Source: Neolewinella xylanilytica
GTDB taxonomy: Bacteria; Bacteroidota; Bacteroidia; Chitinophagales; Saprospiraceae
Assembly: GCF_002934605.1 (NCBI RefSeq)
Contig: NZ_PTJC01000005.1
Span: 1,550,001-1,614,000 of the forward strand
DNA: 64,000 nt
Reading direction: 5' to 3'
Each line of letters opens with the position of its first letter. The stretch's first letter is position 1. The notes below the pieces were generated by a model. That model was not told where the DNA came from. It worked only from the letters and a program-made list of their open reading frames with translations, and made no database searches. A program made the translations under genes and the position numbers. Shown in pieces: positions 34,218 through 41,358 of the stretch.

Positions 34218-37200
34218 AGATTCTGGCGATCAACATTTTTAATCTCAATTCCCTCGTGGGGCTTCAGACAATCGACTTCCGCACCGAGCCCCTGCGATCG
34301 GCGGGTTTGTACGCCATTGTCGGTCCTACGGGTGCCGGCAAGTCCACCGTACTCGATGCCATCACCCTGGCACTCTACGGGCGGACGGAACGCGACACGT
34401 ACGGTGCCGAAGTAATGAGCCACGGCACCGGCGAATGCTTTGCCGAAGTGATCTTCGAAACCGGCGCGGGTACCTTCCTGAGCCGGTGGGAACGCCGTCG
34501 CGCCCGACAACGCCCCGACGGGAACCTACAAACCGCCCAGCTGCAACTCAATCGCCTGGATCCGGACGACGGGCTGTTCAAACCCTTGCCCGCCGATAAG
34601 CTCCAGGAGGTGAAAGAGTTGACCCGCAAGACGATCGGATTGGACTACGACCAATTCGTTCGATCGGTCATGCTTACGCAGGGTCAGTTCGCGCGCTTTT
34701 TGTCCTCCACCACCAAGGAGCGGGCCGATATTCTGGAGAAGATTACGGGCACGGAGATATATAGCCGCATCAGCCAATCCGCCTTCGAACGGCATAAGCT
34801 CGCCCGCGAAGCCTTCGAACGGCTACGGGAAAGTCAACGGCACTTGGTCCCCTTGTCGGTGGAGGATCGCGCGGAAGTTCAGGGCCGCTACGATACTTTG
34901 CACGCCGAAATTGAGACCCTACGACCCCGACTAGCGGAGTTCCGCCGGCACATCGAGTTGCACCGACGGTTCCAATCCATCACGGAGCGGCACGGTCAGC
35001 GAAAGGAAACGTATGCCGTGGCGGAAAATGATTGGGCGAATTTGCTATCCATCCGCGAGGCACTATCGGCAAGCCGGCGCGTTGCTCCTTTCCGCGAGCC
35101 TCTTGCCGGCCATGACCGGTTAAAGCGGGAAAGAGAACAAGCCGAAATACATCTCCGGGAACAAACGGCCCTCCGCGAAGCGCGTAACCGGGAAGTGGGA
35201 GAGAAAGCGGCCGCCGCCCAGGGAGCCCGCACTGCGTGGTCGGATTACGAATCCGGAAAGCCAGACTGGCAGCAGCGACTGGCTGCTGCCGCGGAGACGG
35301 AAACCCAGCTCACCGTACGTCAGCGGGAGGAGGCAGCCGATCTATCCGAGCGGGCTCAGGCGGAGGAGCGGGGGAACCGTTTGGCGGAGGAAGTTAATGC
35401 GTCCGCCAGTCAGGCCGCGAAGCTGCGGCAGCTGTTGCAGGAGCGGGATCCGGAAGCCATTACCCGGGAATTGACCGAACTCGAGGATCGGCTGCAGGAA
35501 CTGGTTAATCGTCGCGATCAACTCCAGGAATGGCAAGTCCGCCTCGATCTCGAATCCCGCCTGGAAGGTTTACGGAAAGAGAGCGAACGCTTTAGCAGCG
35601 AACTGGAGGAAGTTAGGTCGTTGCAGCAAGCCGCCGCGCAGGAACTCAGCCGCGCCGAAAAATTGGTAGAAACCCGGCAGCGCATGCTGACTCGGCTGGA
35701 GCAATCCAAGGGAGTCGAGCATTTACGGCACGAACTCGCGGAGGGGGAGTCCTGTCCCGTCTGCGGTTCGACCCACCATCCCGCCCTAGAGGAAGGAGCG
35801 ACCGATCTGGATGCCGATATTCGCACCGCACGATCGGATCTCCGCACCATCACGGAGCAACGCAACCTCGCGCGTCAGCAGGATCGGCAAGCAGCTACCG
35901 CGCTGGCGCAAACGGAAACGCGCTATCAGGAACACCGGAAGCGCGAACAGGAATTGAGCTTGCAGCTCGAATCCGGAGCGCCGGAACGGGAGCGTCCGCC
36001 GGGTAGTCTGGAGGAAATTGTCGACCTGCTCGCGCAGGTTCGTAGTCAGGGACAATCCACTCAGGATCAACTGCAAAAACTCCGGCAACTCCGCTCCGCA
36101 GCGCGGGAGTTATCCCAGCTGCTACCCAAATTGGAAGCCCAGCAACGGCAACTGAAAGAGAACGAGGGTGCCCTGAGCCGGCTGATGGAATGGGGCCGGC
36201 AACGGACTACGGAAATGGAGGCACTGCGGGATAAACGCCGCCGGCTCATAGGAGGGGATTCCGTGGAGGCAGCACGAAAACAAGCGGACGATCGCGAAGC
36301 CGGCCTGCGGAAAACGCTCGCAGAGCGGGAATCCGAGCTGCAACAAGCGCTGTCGGCGGCCCGAACGGCGGAGGAGCGGGAAGCGGATCGCCGTAAGCAG
36401 CTCTCTGAATTGGAGCAATCCATCGCGGCCCTTGATCTGCACCTTGGCCAGTTGCTAAACAAGCATGGCCTGGAGTCCTTAGCGGTGGCCCGCAGTCTAC
36501 TGCTACCGGCCGACCGGGAAGCGCAATACACCAAACTACGCGAAGCAACCCAGCTGAGACTCCACTCGCAGCGGGATGCCCTGGCTTCTGCTACCCAGGA
36601 GCTTGCGGCTGCCGCAACGGCCGTTAAGGACCTGCCGGCCGCTCCGGACCTATCCGCTGAACTCGATAAGGTGGAACGGCGGGCGGAGGAATTAAATCAG
36701 GAAAAGGGATCGGTGCTGAAAGAGCTGGAGCAGGACGATCAGCGCCGCTTCGCCTATGGCATCTTGGTCGAAGAACTGGAGCGAGCCGATAACGAACGGC
36801 AGCGTTGGGCGCGCCTCAACGACCTGATCGGGCAAAAGGACGGGGTAAAGTTCAGCCGCTTCGCCCAAACGCTCACCCTGCAACGACTCGTCGAGGCGGG
36901 AAACCGTCACCTGCGGCGAATCAACGAACGGTATCGGATGCGTCACCGGGCCGCGGACGATATGAGCCGGGAAAATCTGGAACTCGAAATCATCGATACT
37001 TTCCAAAACGATAACTGCCGGCCGATGACCACTCTAAGCGGCGGGGAAACCTTCATCGTCAGCTTAGCCTTGGCCCTCGGATTATCGGAACTCGCCAGCG
37101 GTCAGACGAACATCCGCTCGCTGTTCATCGACGAAGGCTTTGGCACCCTGGATGAAAAGATTCTGGACGATGCCGTCTCCGCACTGGAACAACTGCAGGG

Positions 37201-37324
37201 CCAGGGGAAGACGATCGGCCTCATCAGCCATGTAAAGGAGTTGCGTGAGCGGATCTACTGCCAGATTCAACTCACGCCGCGGGGAAGCGGCCACAGTCAG
37301 CTTTCGGTCACTCCCTCGTCGTGA
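34214..37324 (+). CDS. sbcC: Exonuclease SbcCD, subunit C (Rad50-type ATPase)
   Basis: A 1036-aa SMC-like ATPase. The N-terminal ATPase lobe has Walker A IVGPTGAGKSTVLDAITLAL (residues about 35-54), then VMLTQGQFARFLSS. Two long coiled coils flank the zinc hook SCPVCGSTHHPAL near residue 515. The C-terminal lobe has the signature TLSGGETFIVSLALAL and Walker B SLFIDEGFGTLD. Length is normal. The last 28 bp overlap the convergent alpha/beta hydrolase. It works with SbcD; co-transcription with RecQ would join helicase and nuclease functions at blocked forks. Confidence 0.97.
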   Translation: MKILAINIFNLNSLVGLQTIDFRTEPLRSAGLYAIVGPTGAGKSTVLDAITLALYGRTERDTYGAEVMSHGTGECFAEVIFETGAGTFLSRWERRRARQRPDGNLQTAQLQLNRLDPDDGLFKPLPADKLQEVKELTRKTIGLDYDQFVRSVMLTQGQFARFLSSTTKERADILEKITGTEIYSRISQSAFERHKLAREAFERLRESQRHLVPLSVEDRAEVQGRYDTLHAEIETLRPRLAEFRRHIELHRRFQSITERHGQRKETYAVAENDWANLLSIREALSASRRVAPFREPLAGHDRLKREREQAEIHLREQTALREARNREVGEKAAAAQGARTAWSDYESGKPDWQQRLAAAAETETQLTVRQREEAADLSERAQAEERGNRLAEEVNASASQAAKLRQLLQERDPEAITRELTELEDRLQELVNRRDQLQEWQVRLDLESRLEGLRKESERFSSELEEVRSLQQAAAQELSRAEKLVETRQRMLTRLEQSKGVEHLRHELAEGESCPVCGSTHHPALEEGATDLDADIRTARSDLRTITEQRNLARQQDRQAATALAQTETRYQEHRKREQELSLQLESGAPERERPPGSLEEIVDLLAQVRSQGQSTQDQLQKLRQLRSAARELSQLLPKLEAQQRQLKENEGALSRLMEWGRQRTTEMEALRDKRRRLIGGDSVEAARKQADDREAGLRKTLAERESELQQALSAARTAEEREADRRKQLSELEQSIAALDLHLGQLLNKHGLESLAVARSLLLPADREAQYTKLREATQLRLHSQRDALASATQELAAAATAVKDLPAAPDLSAELDKVERRAEELNQEKGSVLKELEQDDQRRFAYGILVEELERADNERQRWARLNDLIGQKDGVKFSRFAQTLTLQRLVEAGNRHLRRINERYRMRHRAADDMSRENLELEIIDTFQNDNCRPMTTLSGGETFIVSLALALGLSELASGQTNIRSLFIDEGFGTLDEKILDDAVSALEQLQGQGKTIGLISHVKELRERIYCQIQLTPRGSGHSQLSVTPSS

Positions 37325-38199
37325 CGAGCTAGCCAACCAAGCAGCGCACCGCGAAACGCGTCCGGCGCTTCGGCAAAGGACACGTGCCCCACGCCGTCCA
37401 AGGCAAGTAACTCGCCGTTGGGTAAGCGCTCCGCGTACGCCCGCTGGTGCGCGAAGGGGATGATGGGATCCCGGGTGCCGGCGATGGCCAGGACGGGAAT
37501 CGTGATGCCGGCCACTTCGTCCATCAAGTCCATATTCAGCAGGTAACGGAATAGCACCCGCTGTCCGTGAATGGAATGCCGGCTGACGTCCGGAAAGATG
37601 TGCTCCAGGGTGGGGTCCAGCTCGGGGTAAGCGAAGAGCTGTCGCCACCGTCGGGCGTAGAAGACGGTGGCGAGTTTCAGAAAAACGATGTGTTGCTGCA
37701 TCACCCACCACGCCAGGTGAAAGAGGGCCTTCCGGAATAGATTCCCCGTACTGAAGAATTGCAGTACCCCCTCCAGTCCCTTTGCCCGCCCGGTCATAAA
37801 TCCCCCAATACTAATCACCGAAAGCACCCGACCGGGATGCTTCGCGGCGTAGTTCAGACAGGCAAAGGCGCCAAGACTGTAGCCGGCCAGGTGAAATTTT
37901 CCGGCGGGGAGCACGGAATCTACCGCTTCACGTACCAACTCGGCAAAGAGCGTTTCGCTCAGCGCGTCCACGCTAATATCCCCCGCATAGGTGCTGGGGT
38001 AATGGAGCGGCAGACTGATGGAGTACCAGCTGCGCGAAGCCCGGATCTCTTCGTACATGGCGGCCTCCCAGAAGCGCAGACTGGCCGTCAGTCCGTGAAT
38101 CCAGACCACGGGCGGGCGGGTAGCTTCCGCATTCGAGTGCGACAAGATCGCCAGGCTATGACCGCCGTGGCTAACGAAAGAAAGGAGTGGCTCGGACAT
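37297..38199 (-). CDS. Alpha/beta hydrolase
   Basis: A 300-aa serine hydrolase of unknown substrate. The oxyanion hole is in VVWIHGLTASLRFWE, the nucleophile Ser in LAGYSLGAFACLNYA, the acid in IAGTRDPIIPFAHQ and the catalytic His in DGVGHVSFAEAP. A helical cap (about 130-200) with Trp- and Phe-rich helices suggests a lipophilic substrate. No signal peptide, so cytosolic. It overlaps the end of sbcC by 28 bp on the opposite strand. Confidence 0.88.
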   Translation of the reverse strand: MSEPLLSFVSHGGHSLAILSHSNAEATRPPVVWIHGLTASLRFWEAAMYEEIRASRSWYSISLPLHYPSTYAGDISVDALSETLFAELVREAVDSVLPAGKFHLAGYSLGAFACLNYAAKHPGRVLSVISIGGFMTGRAKGLEGVLQFFSTGNLFRKALFHLAWWVMQQHIVFLKLATVFYARRWRQLFAYPELDPTLEHIFPDVSRHSIHGQRVLFRYLLNMDLMDEVAGITIPVLAIAGTRDPIIPFAHQRAYAERLPNGELLALDGVGHVSFAEAPDAFRGALLGWLARHDEGVTES

Positions 38200-38320
38200 A
38201 AGTCGGCTGGCGAACGAAATCGGGGCCGGGGGGTTAGATTGGGGCAGCCCCGCTGATTAGCGGTCGCAAGGTAGGCCCAAACCGGCTTACCACTATTTCC
38301 ATCACCAAAACCAAGCATTT

Positions 38321-38614
38321 ATGCAGGTTATCATCCATAACTCTTCCGAACTGTCGGACGTCACTACCAAGGTCATCAACGAGAAAGTCAATAAGCTCGA
38401 AACCTACTACGACCGCATCGAACGGGCGGAAGTGTTCCTTAAGGAAGACGATGGCAGCGCCGCCAACGGGCACACCGTGGATATCCGGCTCTTCATCCCC
38501 GGTAACGATCTTTTCGCCACCCACACCGACGAAAGCATCGAGCGCGCGACCGCCGAGGTCACCGAAGCCCTCCGTCGCCAGATCCTTAAGCACAAGAGCA
38601 AGCAAAGTAACTAG
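38321..38614 (+). CDS. hpf: Ribosome hibernation promoting factor, short form
   Basis: A 97-aa protein of the HPF/RaiA family, starting MQVIIHNSSELSDVTTKVIN, with KLETYYDRIERAEVFLKED and DIRLFIPGNDLFATHTDESI. It lacks the long C-terminal dimerisation domain, so it is a short form that would bind the 30S decoding region in stationary phase. In many Bacteroidota this gene precedes tufA; here it is monocistronic with its own terminator. Confidence 0.9.
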   Translation: MQVIIHNSSELSDVTTKVINEKVNKLETYYDRIERAEVFLKEDDGSAANGHTVDIRLFIPGNDLFATHTDESIERATAEVTEALRRQILKHKSKQSN

Positions 38615-38640
38615 GCCCATTCACTGGCAACTAGCCGCCC

Positions 38641-38674
38641 AAAAGGCCCGATCGAATTTTCGGTCGGGCCTTTT
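38641..38674 (+). terminator. Rho-independent terminator after hpf
   Basis: AAAAGGCCCGA (38641-38651) pairs with TCGGGCCTTTT (38664-38674), with extra pairing into the loop. It ends in a T-run 27 bp after the hpf stop begins to be cleared. Confidence 0.85.
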
Positions 38675-38686
38675 GCGTTTATTTCG

Positions 38687-38702
38687 GGCGCCGGGGCGCG
38701 GG
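38687..38702 (+). repeat. Dispersed GC palindrome, copy 3
   Basis: GGCGCCGGGGCGCGGG lies between the hpf terminator and purC, 47 bp before the purC ATG. It is identical to the copy at 8999-9014. Confidence 0.6.
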
Positions 38703-38749
38703 AACCAAACCAGCCCGATATCCCGTAATATTGCCCAAAATATTCCCCC

Positions 38750-39709
38750 ATGGCCAATGCCCTCCGCGAAACTAATTTTTCCTTCGATCCGCCGGCCACG
38801 CTGTATCGGGGCAAGGTCAGAGACGTCTACCGGCGGGACGGACAATTGCTGATGGTCGCCAGCGATCGCATCAGCGCCTTCGACCACGTACTGCCGCGCG
38901 CCATCCCCCACAAGGGACAGATTCTTAACCAGATCGCCGCCCATTTTTTGGAGGCTACCCGCGACATCTGCCCCAACTGGCTGGAAAGCAACCCGGATCC
39001 CAACGTAGCCATCGGCAAGGCCTGTCAGCCGGTGCCCATCGAGATGGTCATCCGGGGCTACCTCGTCGGACACGGATGGCGGGAGTACCAGGCCGGCAAA
39101 CGGGAACTCTGCGGCGTGCCGATGCCCGAGGGCATGAAGGAAGCCGATGCCTTTCCCGAACCCATCATTACCCCCGCCACGAAGGCCGAGGAAGGGCACG
39201 ACGAAGACATCAGCCGGGAAGCAATCCTGGAACGGGGTATCGTCGCACCCGACGTCTACCGGAAATTGGAAAACTATACCCGCCGTCTCTTTGCCCGGGG
39301 TACGGCCATGGCCGCCGAGCGCGGATTGATCCTCGTTGACACCAAGTACGAATTCGGCATTGCGGACGGCGAGATCTACCTCATCGATGAAATCCATACC
39401 CCCGATTCCAGCCGCTACTTTTACGCCGAGGGTTACGCCGACCGGCAGGCCCGGGGGGAGCACCAAAAGCAGCTCAGCAAGGAGTTCGTTCGGGAATGGC
39501 TCATGGAGCACGACTTTCGCGGCCTCGCAGGCCAAACGATGCCGGAGATGCCCGACGAGTTTGTCGAGCGCATCACCGCCCGCTACACCGAGCTTTTCGA
39601 ACTCATCACCGGGAAAACGTTTCAACCCGCCGCTACGGAGGATATCGCGGCCCGAATCGCTAGCAACCTTTCCGCCACGGACTGGAAACCCATCGCGAAA
39701 GCCTGGTGA
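38750..39709 (+). CDS. purC: SAICAR synthetase (phosphoribosylaminoimidazole-succinocarboxamide synthase)
   Basis: A 319-aa ATP-dependent ligase of purine synthesis that joins CAIR and aspartate. It is the longer, eukaryote-like/Bacteroidota form. Motifs are LYRGKVRDVYRRDGQLLMVA, SDRISAFDHVLPRAIPHKG, VPIEMVIRGYLVGHGW and the metal-binding LIDEIHTPDSSRYF. ATG 38750 (MANALRETNFSF). It stands alone, 44 bp ahead of an FAH-family gene. Confidence 0.97.
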   Translation: MANALRETNFSFDPPATLYRGKVRDVYRRDGQLLMVASDRISAFDHVLPRAIPHKGQILNQIAAHFLEATRDICPNWLESNPDPNVAIGKACQPVPIEMVIRGYLVGHGWREYQAGKRELCGVPMPEGMKEADAFPEPIITPATKAEEGHDEDISREAILERGIVAPDVYRKLENYTRRLFARGTAMAAERGLILVDTKYEFGIADGEIYLIDEIHTPDSSRYFYAEGYADRQARGEHQKQLSKEFVREWLMEHDFRGLAGQTMPEMPDEFVERITARYTELFELITGKTFQPAATEDIAARIASNLSATDWKPIAKAW

Positions 39710-39752
39710 CGCGGCCCTGATCATCTATGTTTAACGTCCAAACCCACCACCC

Positions 39753-40379
39753 ATGAAAATCATATGCATCGGCCGGAACTATGCCGCCCACGCCGCCGAA
39801 CTCGGCAACGCCCGCCCCGAGCGGCCTATTGTGTTCATGAAGCCAGGTTCCGCTATTCTGCCCAACAACAAACCCTTCTACTACCCGGAATTTAGCAAGG
39901 ATATCCACTACGAAGTGGAACTGGTCGTCCGGATCGCGAAGAACGGCCGCCACGTCGAACCCCAATTCGCCCTGGACTACGTCGAAAGCATCGGCCTGGG
40001 GCTGGATCTCACCGCCCGCGACCTACAGCAACACTGCAAGGAAAACGGCCATCCCTGGGAGGTTGCCAAGGCTTTCGACCATTCGGCTCCGCTTTCGCCC
40101 GAATTTTACCCACCCAAGGATTTCAGTGACCTCAACGATATCGAATTCACCCTGGAAAAGAACGGGGAAGAAGTGCAGCACGGCCACAGCCGCAATATGA
40201 TTTTTCCCCTCACCGAGTTGATCTGCTACACCAGCCAGTATTTCCGACTACAGAAGGGCGACCTGCTCTTCACCGGTACACCGGAAGGGGTAGGGGGCTT
40301 GCAGGTCGGTGACGAGCTCATCGGCCACCTCTATACCAAAGAGGGAAAGAAGGAGATGTTCCGGACGCGGGTGAAGTAA
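39753..40379 (+). CDS. Fumarylacetoacetate hydrolase (FAH) family protein
   Basis: A 208-aa mixed-beta-roll enzyme, shorter than FAH itself and of YcgM/FAHD1 size. It starts MKIICIGRNYAAHAAELGN; FMKPGSAI binds the substrate carboxylate. HYEVELVVRI contains the E-x-E metal ligands, with the third (Asp) in GLGLDLTARDLQ. GDLLFTGTPEGVG is the family C-terminal signature. FAHD1-type enzymes act as acylpyruvases or oxaloacetate decarboxylases/tautomerases; which applies here is unknown. Confidence 0.9.
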   Translation: MKIICIGRNYAAHAAELGNARPERPIVFMKPGSAILPNNKPFYYPEFSKDIHYEVELVVRIAKNGRHVEPQFALDYVESIGLGLDLTARDLQQHCKENGHPWEVAKAFDHSAPLSPEFYPPKDFSDLNDIEFTLEKNGEEVQHGHSRNMIFPLTELICYTSQYFRLQKGDLLFTGTPEGVGGLQVGDELIGHLYTKEGKKEMFRTRVK

Positions 40380-40634
40380 GGGGGGTAGTGCCGGGCGGCC
40401 TATGTAGTGGCTCTATACCTACCGATCAGCATCTTTGCTGGGATGGGTTTTGCTTTTGGCGCGCTTATCATTAACGTAAAAACGAATGCGTTCCCACCCG
40501 AGGTGAGAATCGGCCGCGTATGTTTCGGCTGCTAAGGGGAGGGGGGGACTGTTGTAATGACTTGCCCGGATATGGATCACCACCCGGTTGGGTAAGCAGA
40601 GCCGGAGAATTACCTCACGTAGGAGCATAAAAAT
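40380..40634. other. Gene-free spacer downstream of tmRNA
   Basis: About 320 bp separate the FAH gene from the tmRNA 3' end. The last part is the tmRNA terminator. The rest has no convincing gene: one minus-strand frame (40419-40772) is open but runs into the tmRNA itself. No second copy of the tmRNA 3' end, which would mark an integrated island, was seen. Confidence 0.6.
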
Positions 40635-40698
40635 ACCCGTAGTCAGTCGTAGCCAGATAACGAGTTCGTAACTGACTGATGTACAACTAACTACGGGT
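40635..40698 (-). terminator. Intrinsic terminator of tmRNA
   Basis: On the minus strand ACCCGTAGTTAGT (40698-40686) pairs with ACTGACTACGGGT (40647-40635), 12 of 13 positions, with a 38-base loop. The run ATTTTTA follows. It begins 5 bp after the tmRNA 3' end. Confidence 0.75.
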
Positions 40699-40702
40699 GA
40701 AG

Positions 40703-41072
40703 TGGAGGCGGCGAGATTCGAACTCGCGTCCAGCGAAAGCGCAAGGCAGCTTTCTACATGCTTATTTACCAATCGAATTTTCGAGCACCGGGTAAGTATG
40801 GTAACCCACTCATTCGGTGCCTTAAATCCTTAATCTCGCTCACGATTCGGATTAGGATCATGAGCCAGCCCGAGGGGGTGATGATATGCGGCGCAGTGTG
40901 TATCAGGCGTCAACTACACGGCACATTTAGACAGCTAAACTGAGTTTAGGCTGCCATGGCATAGCTGGGAGTGCCAACTAAGGGTTGGATCGTTATTTTT
41001 TACGGAGTAACCAATCATGCTCCGGCATGCTTACTACAAAGCTTACTTCCCTGTCGATTCCGGTACGCCCCC
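40703..41072 (-). ncRNA. ssrA: Transfer-messenger RNA (tmRNA)
   Basis: The minus strand starts GGGGGCGTACCGGAATCGACAG and ends with a T-arm (GGACGCGAGTTCGAATCTCGC) plus CGCCTCC and discriminator A. Split here: T-loop TTCGAAT, acceptor 5' GGGGGCG pairing with 3' CGCCTCC (one G-U). CCA is not encoded. The RNA is 370 nt, a one-piece tmRNA. It rescues ribosomes stalled on broken mRNAs by adding a proteolysis tag. The resume codon GGC follows TTAGTT, close to the usual TAGTC context. The 3' terminator is strong; no clear promoter was found upstream of 41072. Confidence 0.95.
40946..40975 (-). other. tmRNA tag-peptide reading frame
   Basis: The frame from the GGC at 40975 to the TAA at 40946 encodes GTPSYAMAA. 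The A-M-A-A end resembles other Bacteroidota tags, and the small apolar C-terminus is what ClpXP recognises. The T-P at positions 2-3 replaces the usual E-N/E-E. Confidence 0.85.
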
Positions 41073-41358
41073 GTTGGGACTCAGCTCCTCTTTCGATTCA
41101 CTGACCTTCTGAGGGTAAACGCGCTCGGTTCGGGGATAGTTCGGAGGTTAATCCGCTTGTTGGTAAGTCTTTTCATTTTTATCAACCGAAGCAGGAGCGG
41201 GTCAACTACCGACTCCGGCTGCGCTCGCTTATAGAAAAGGGAATCGCGCGATGCATGCTGCGCCGTCCTAAAGGAGCGTAGAGAGTTATTCCGGTGTCGT
41301 TAGGGTAGAGGACCCCGAGAGATCCGGATGATTGCCTCTCTCCGGCCCGTACCACTCC
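41073..41358. other. Spacer between tmRNA and the beta-helix gene
   Basis: 286 bp without a gene. Only weak structure is visible: GTTGGTAA and TTATCAAC about 12 bases apart near 41160-41185, and a GCGC pair around a palindromic ATGCAT near 41250. No promoter for tmRNA could be assigned. Confidence 0.5.

Noticed and set aside
38321-38614. Long-form HPF
   Set aside because: The gene ends at 97 codons with a terminator right after; there is no C-terminal dimerisation domain.
40419-40772. Minus-strand frame of 117 codons below tmRNA
   Set aside because: Its 5' end lies inside the tmRNA T-arm and it crosses the tmRNA terminator; no recognised domain.
40703-41072. tRNA gene suggested by the GTTCGAAT loop
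   Set aside because: No anticodon arm next to it; the upstream sequence and matching 5' end show a tmRNA.
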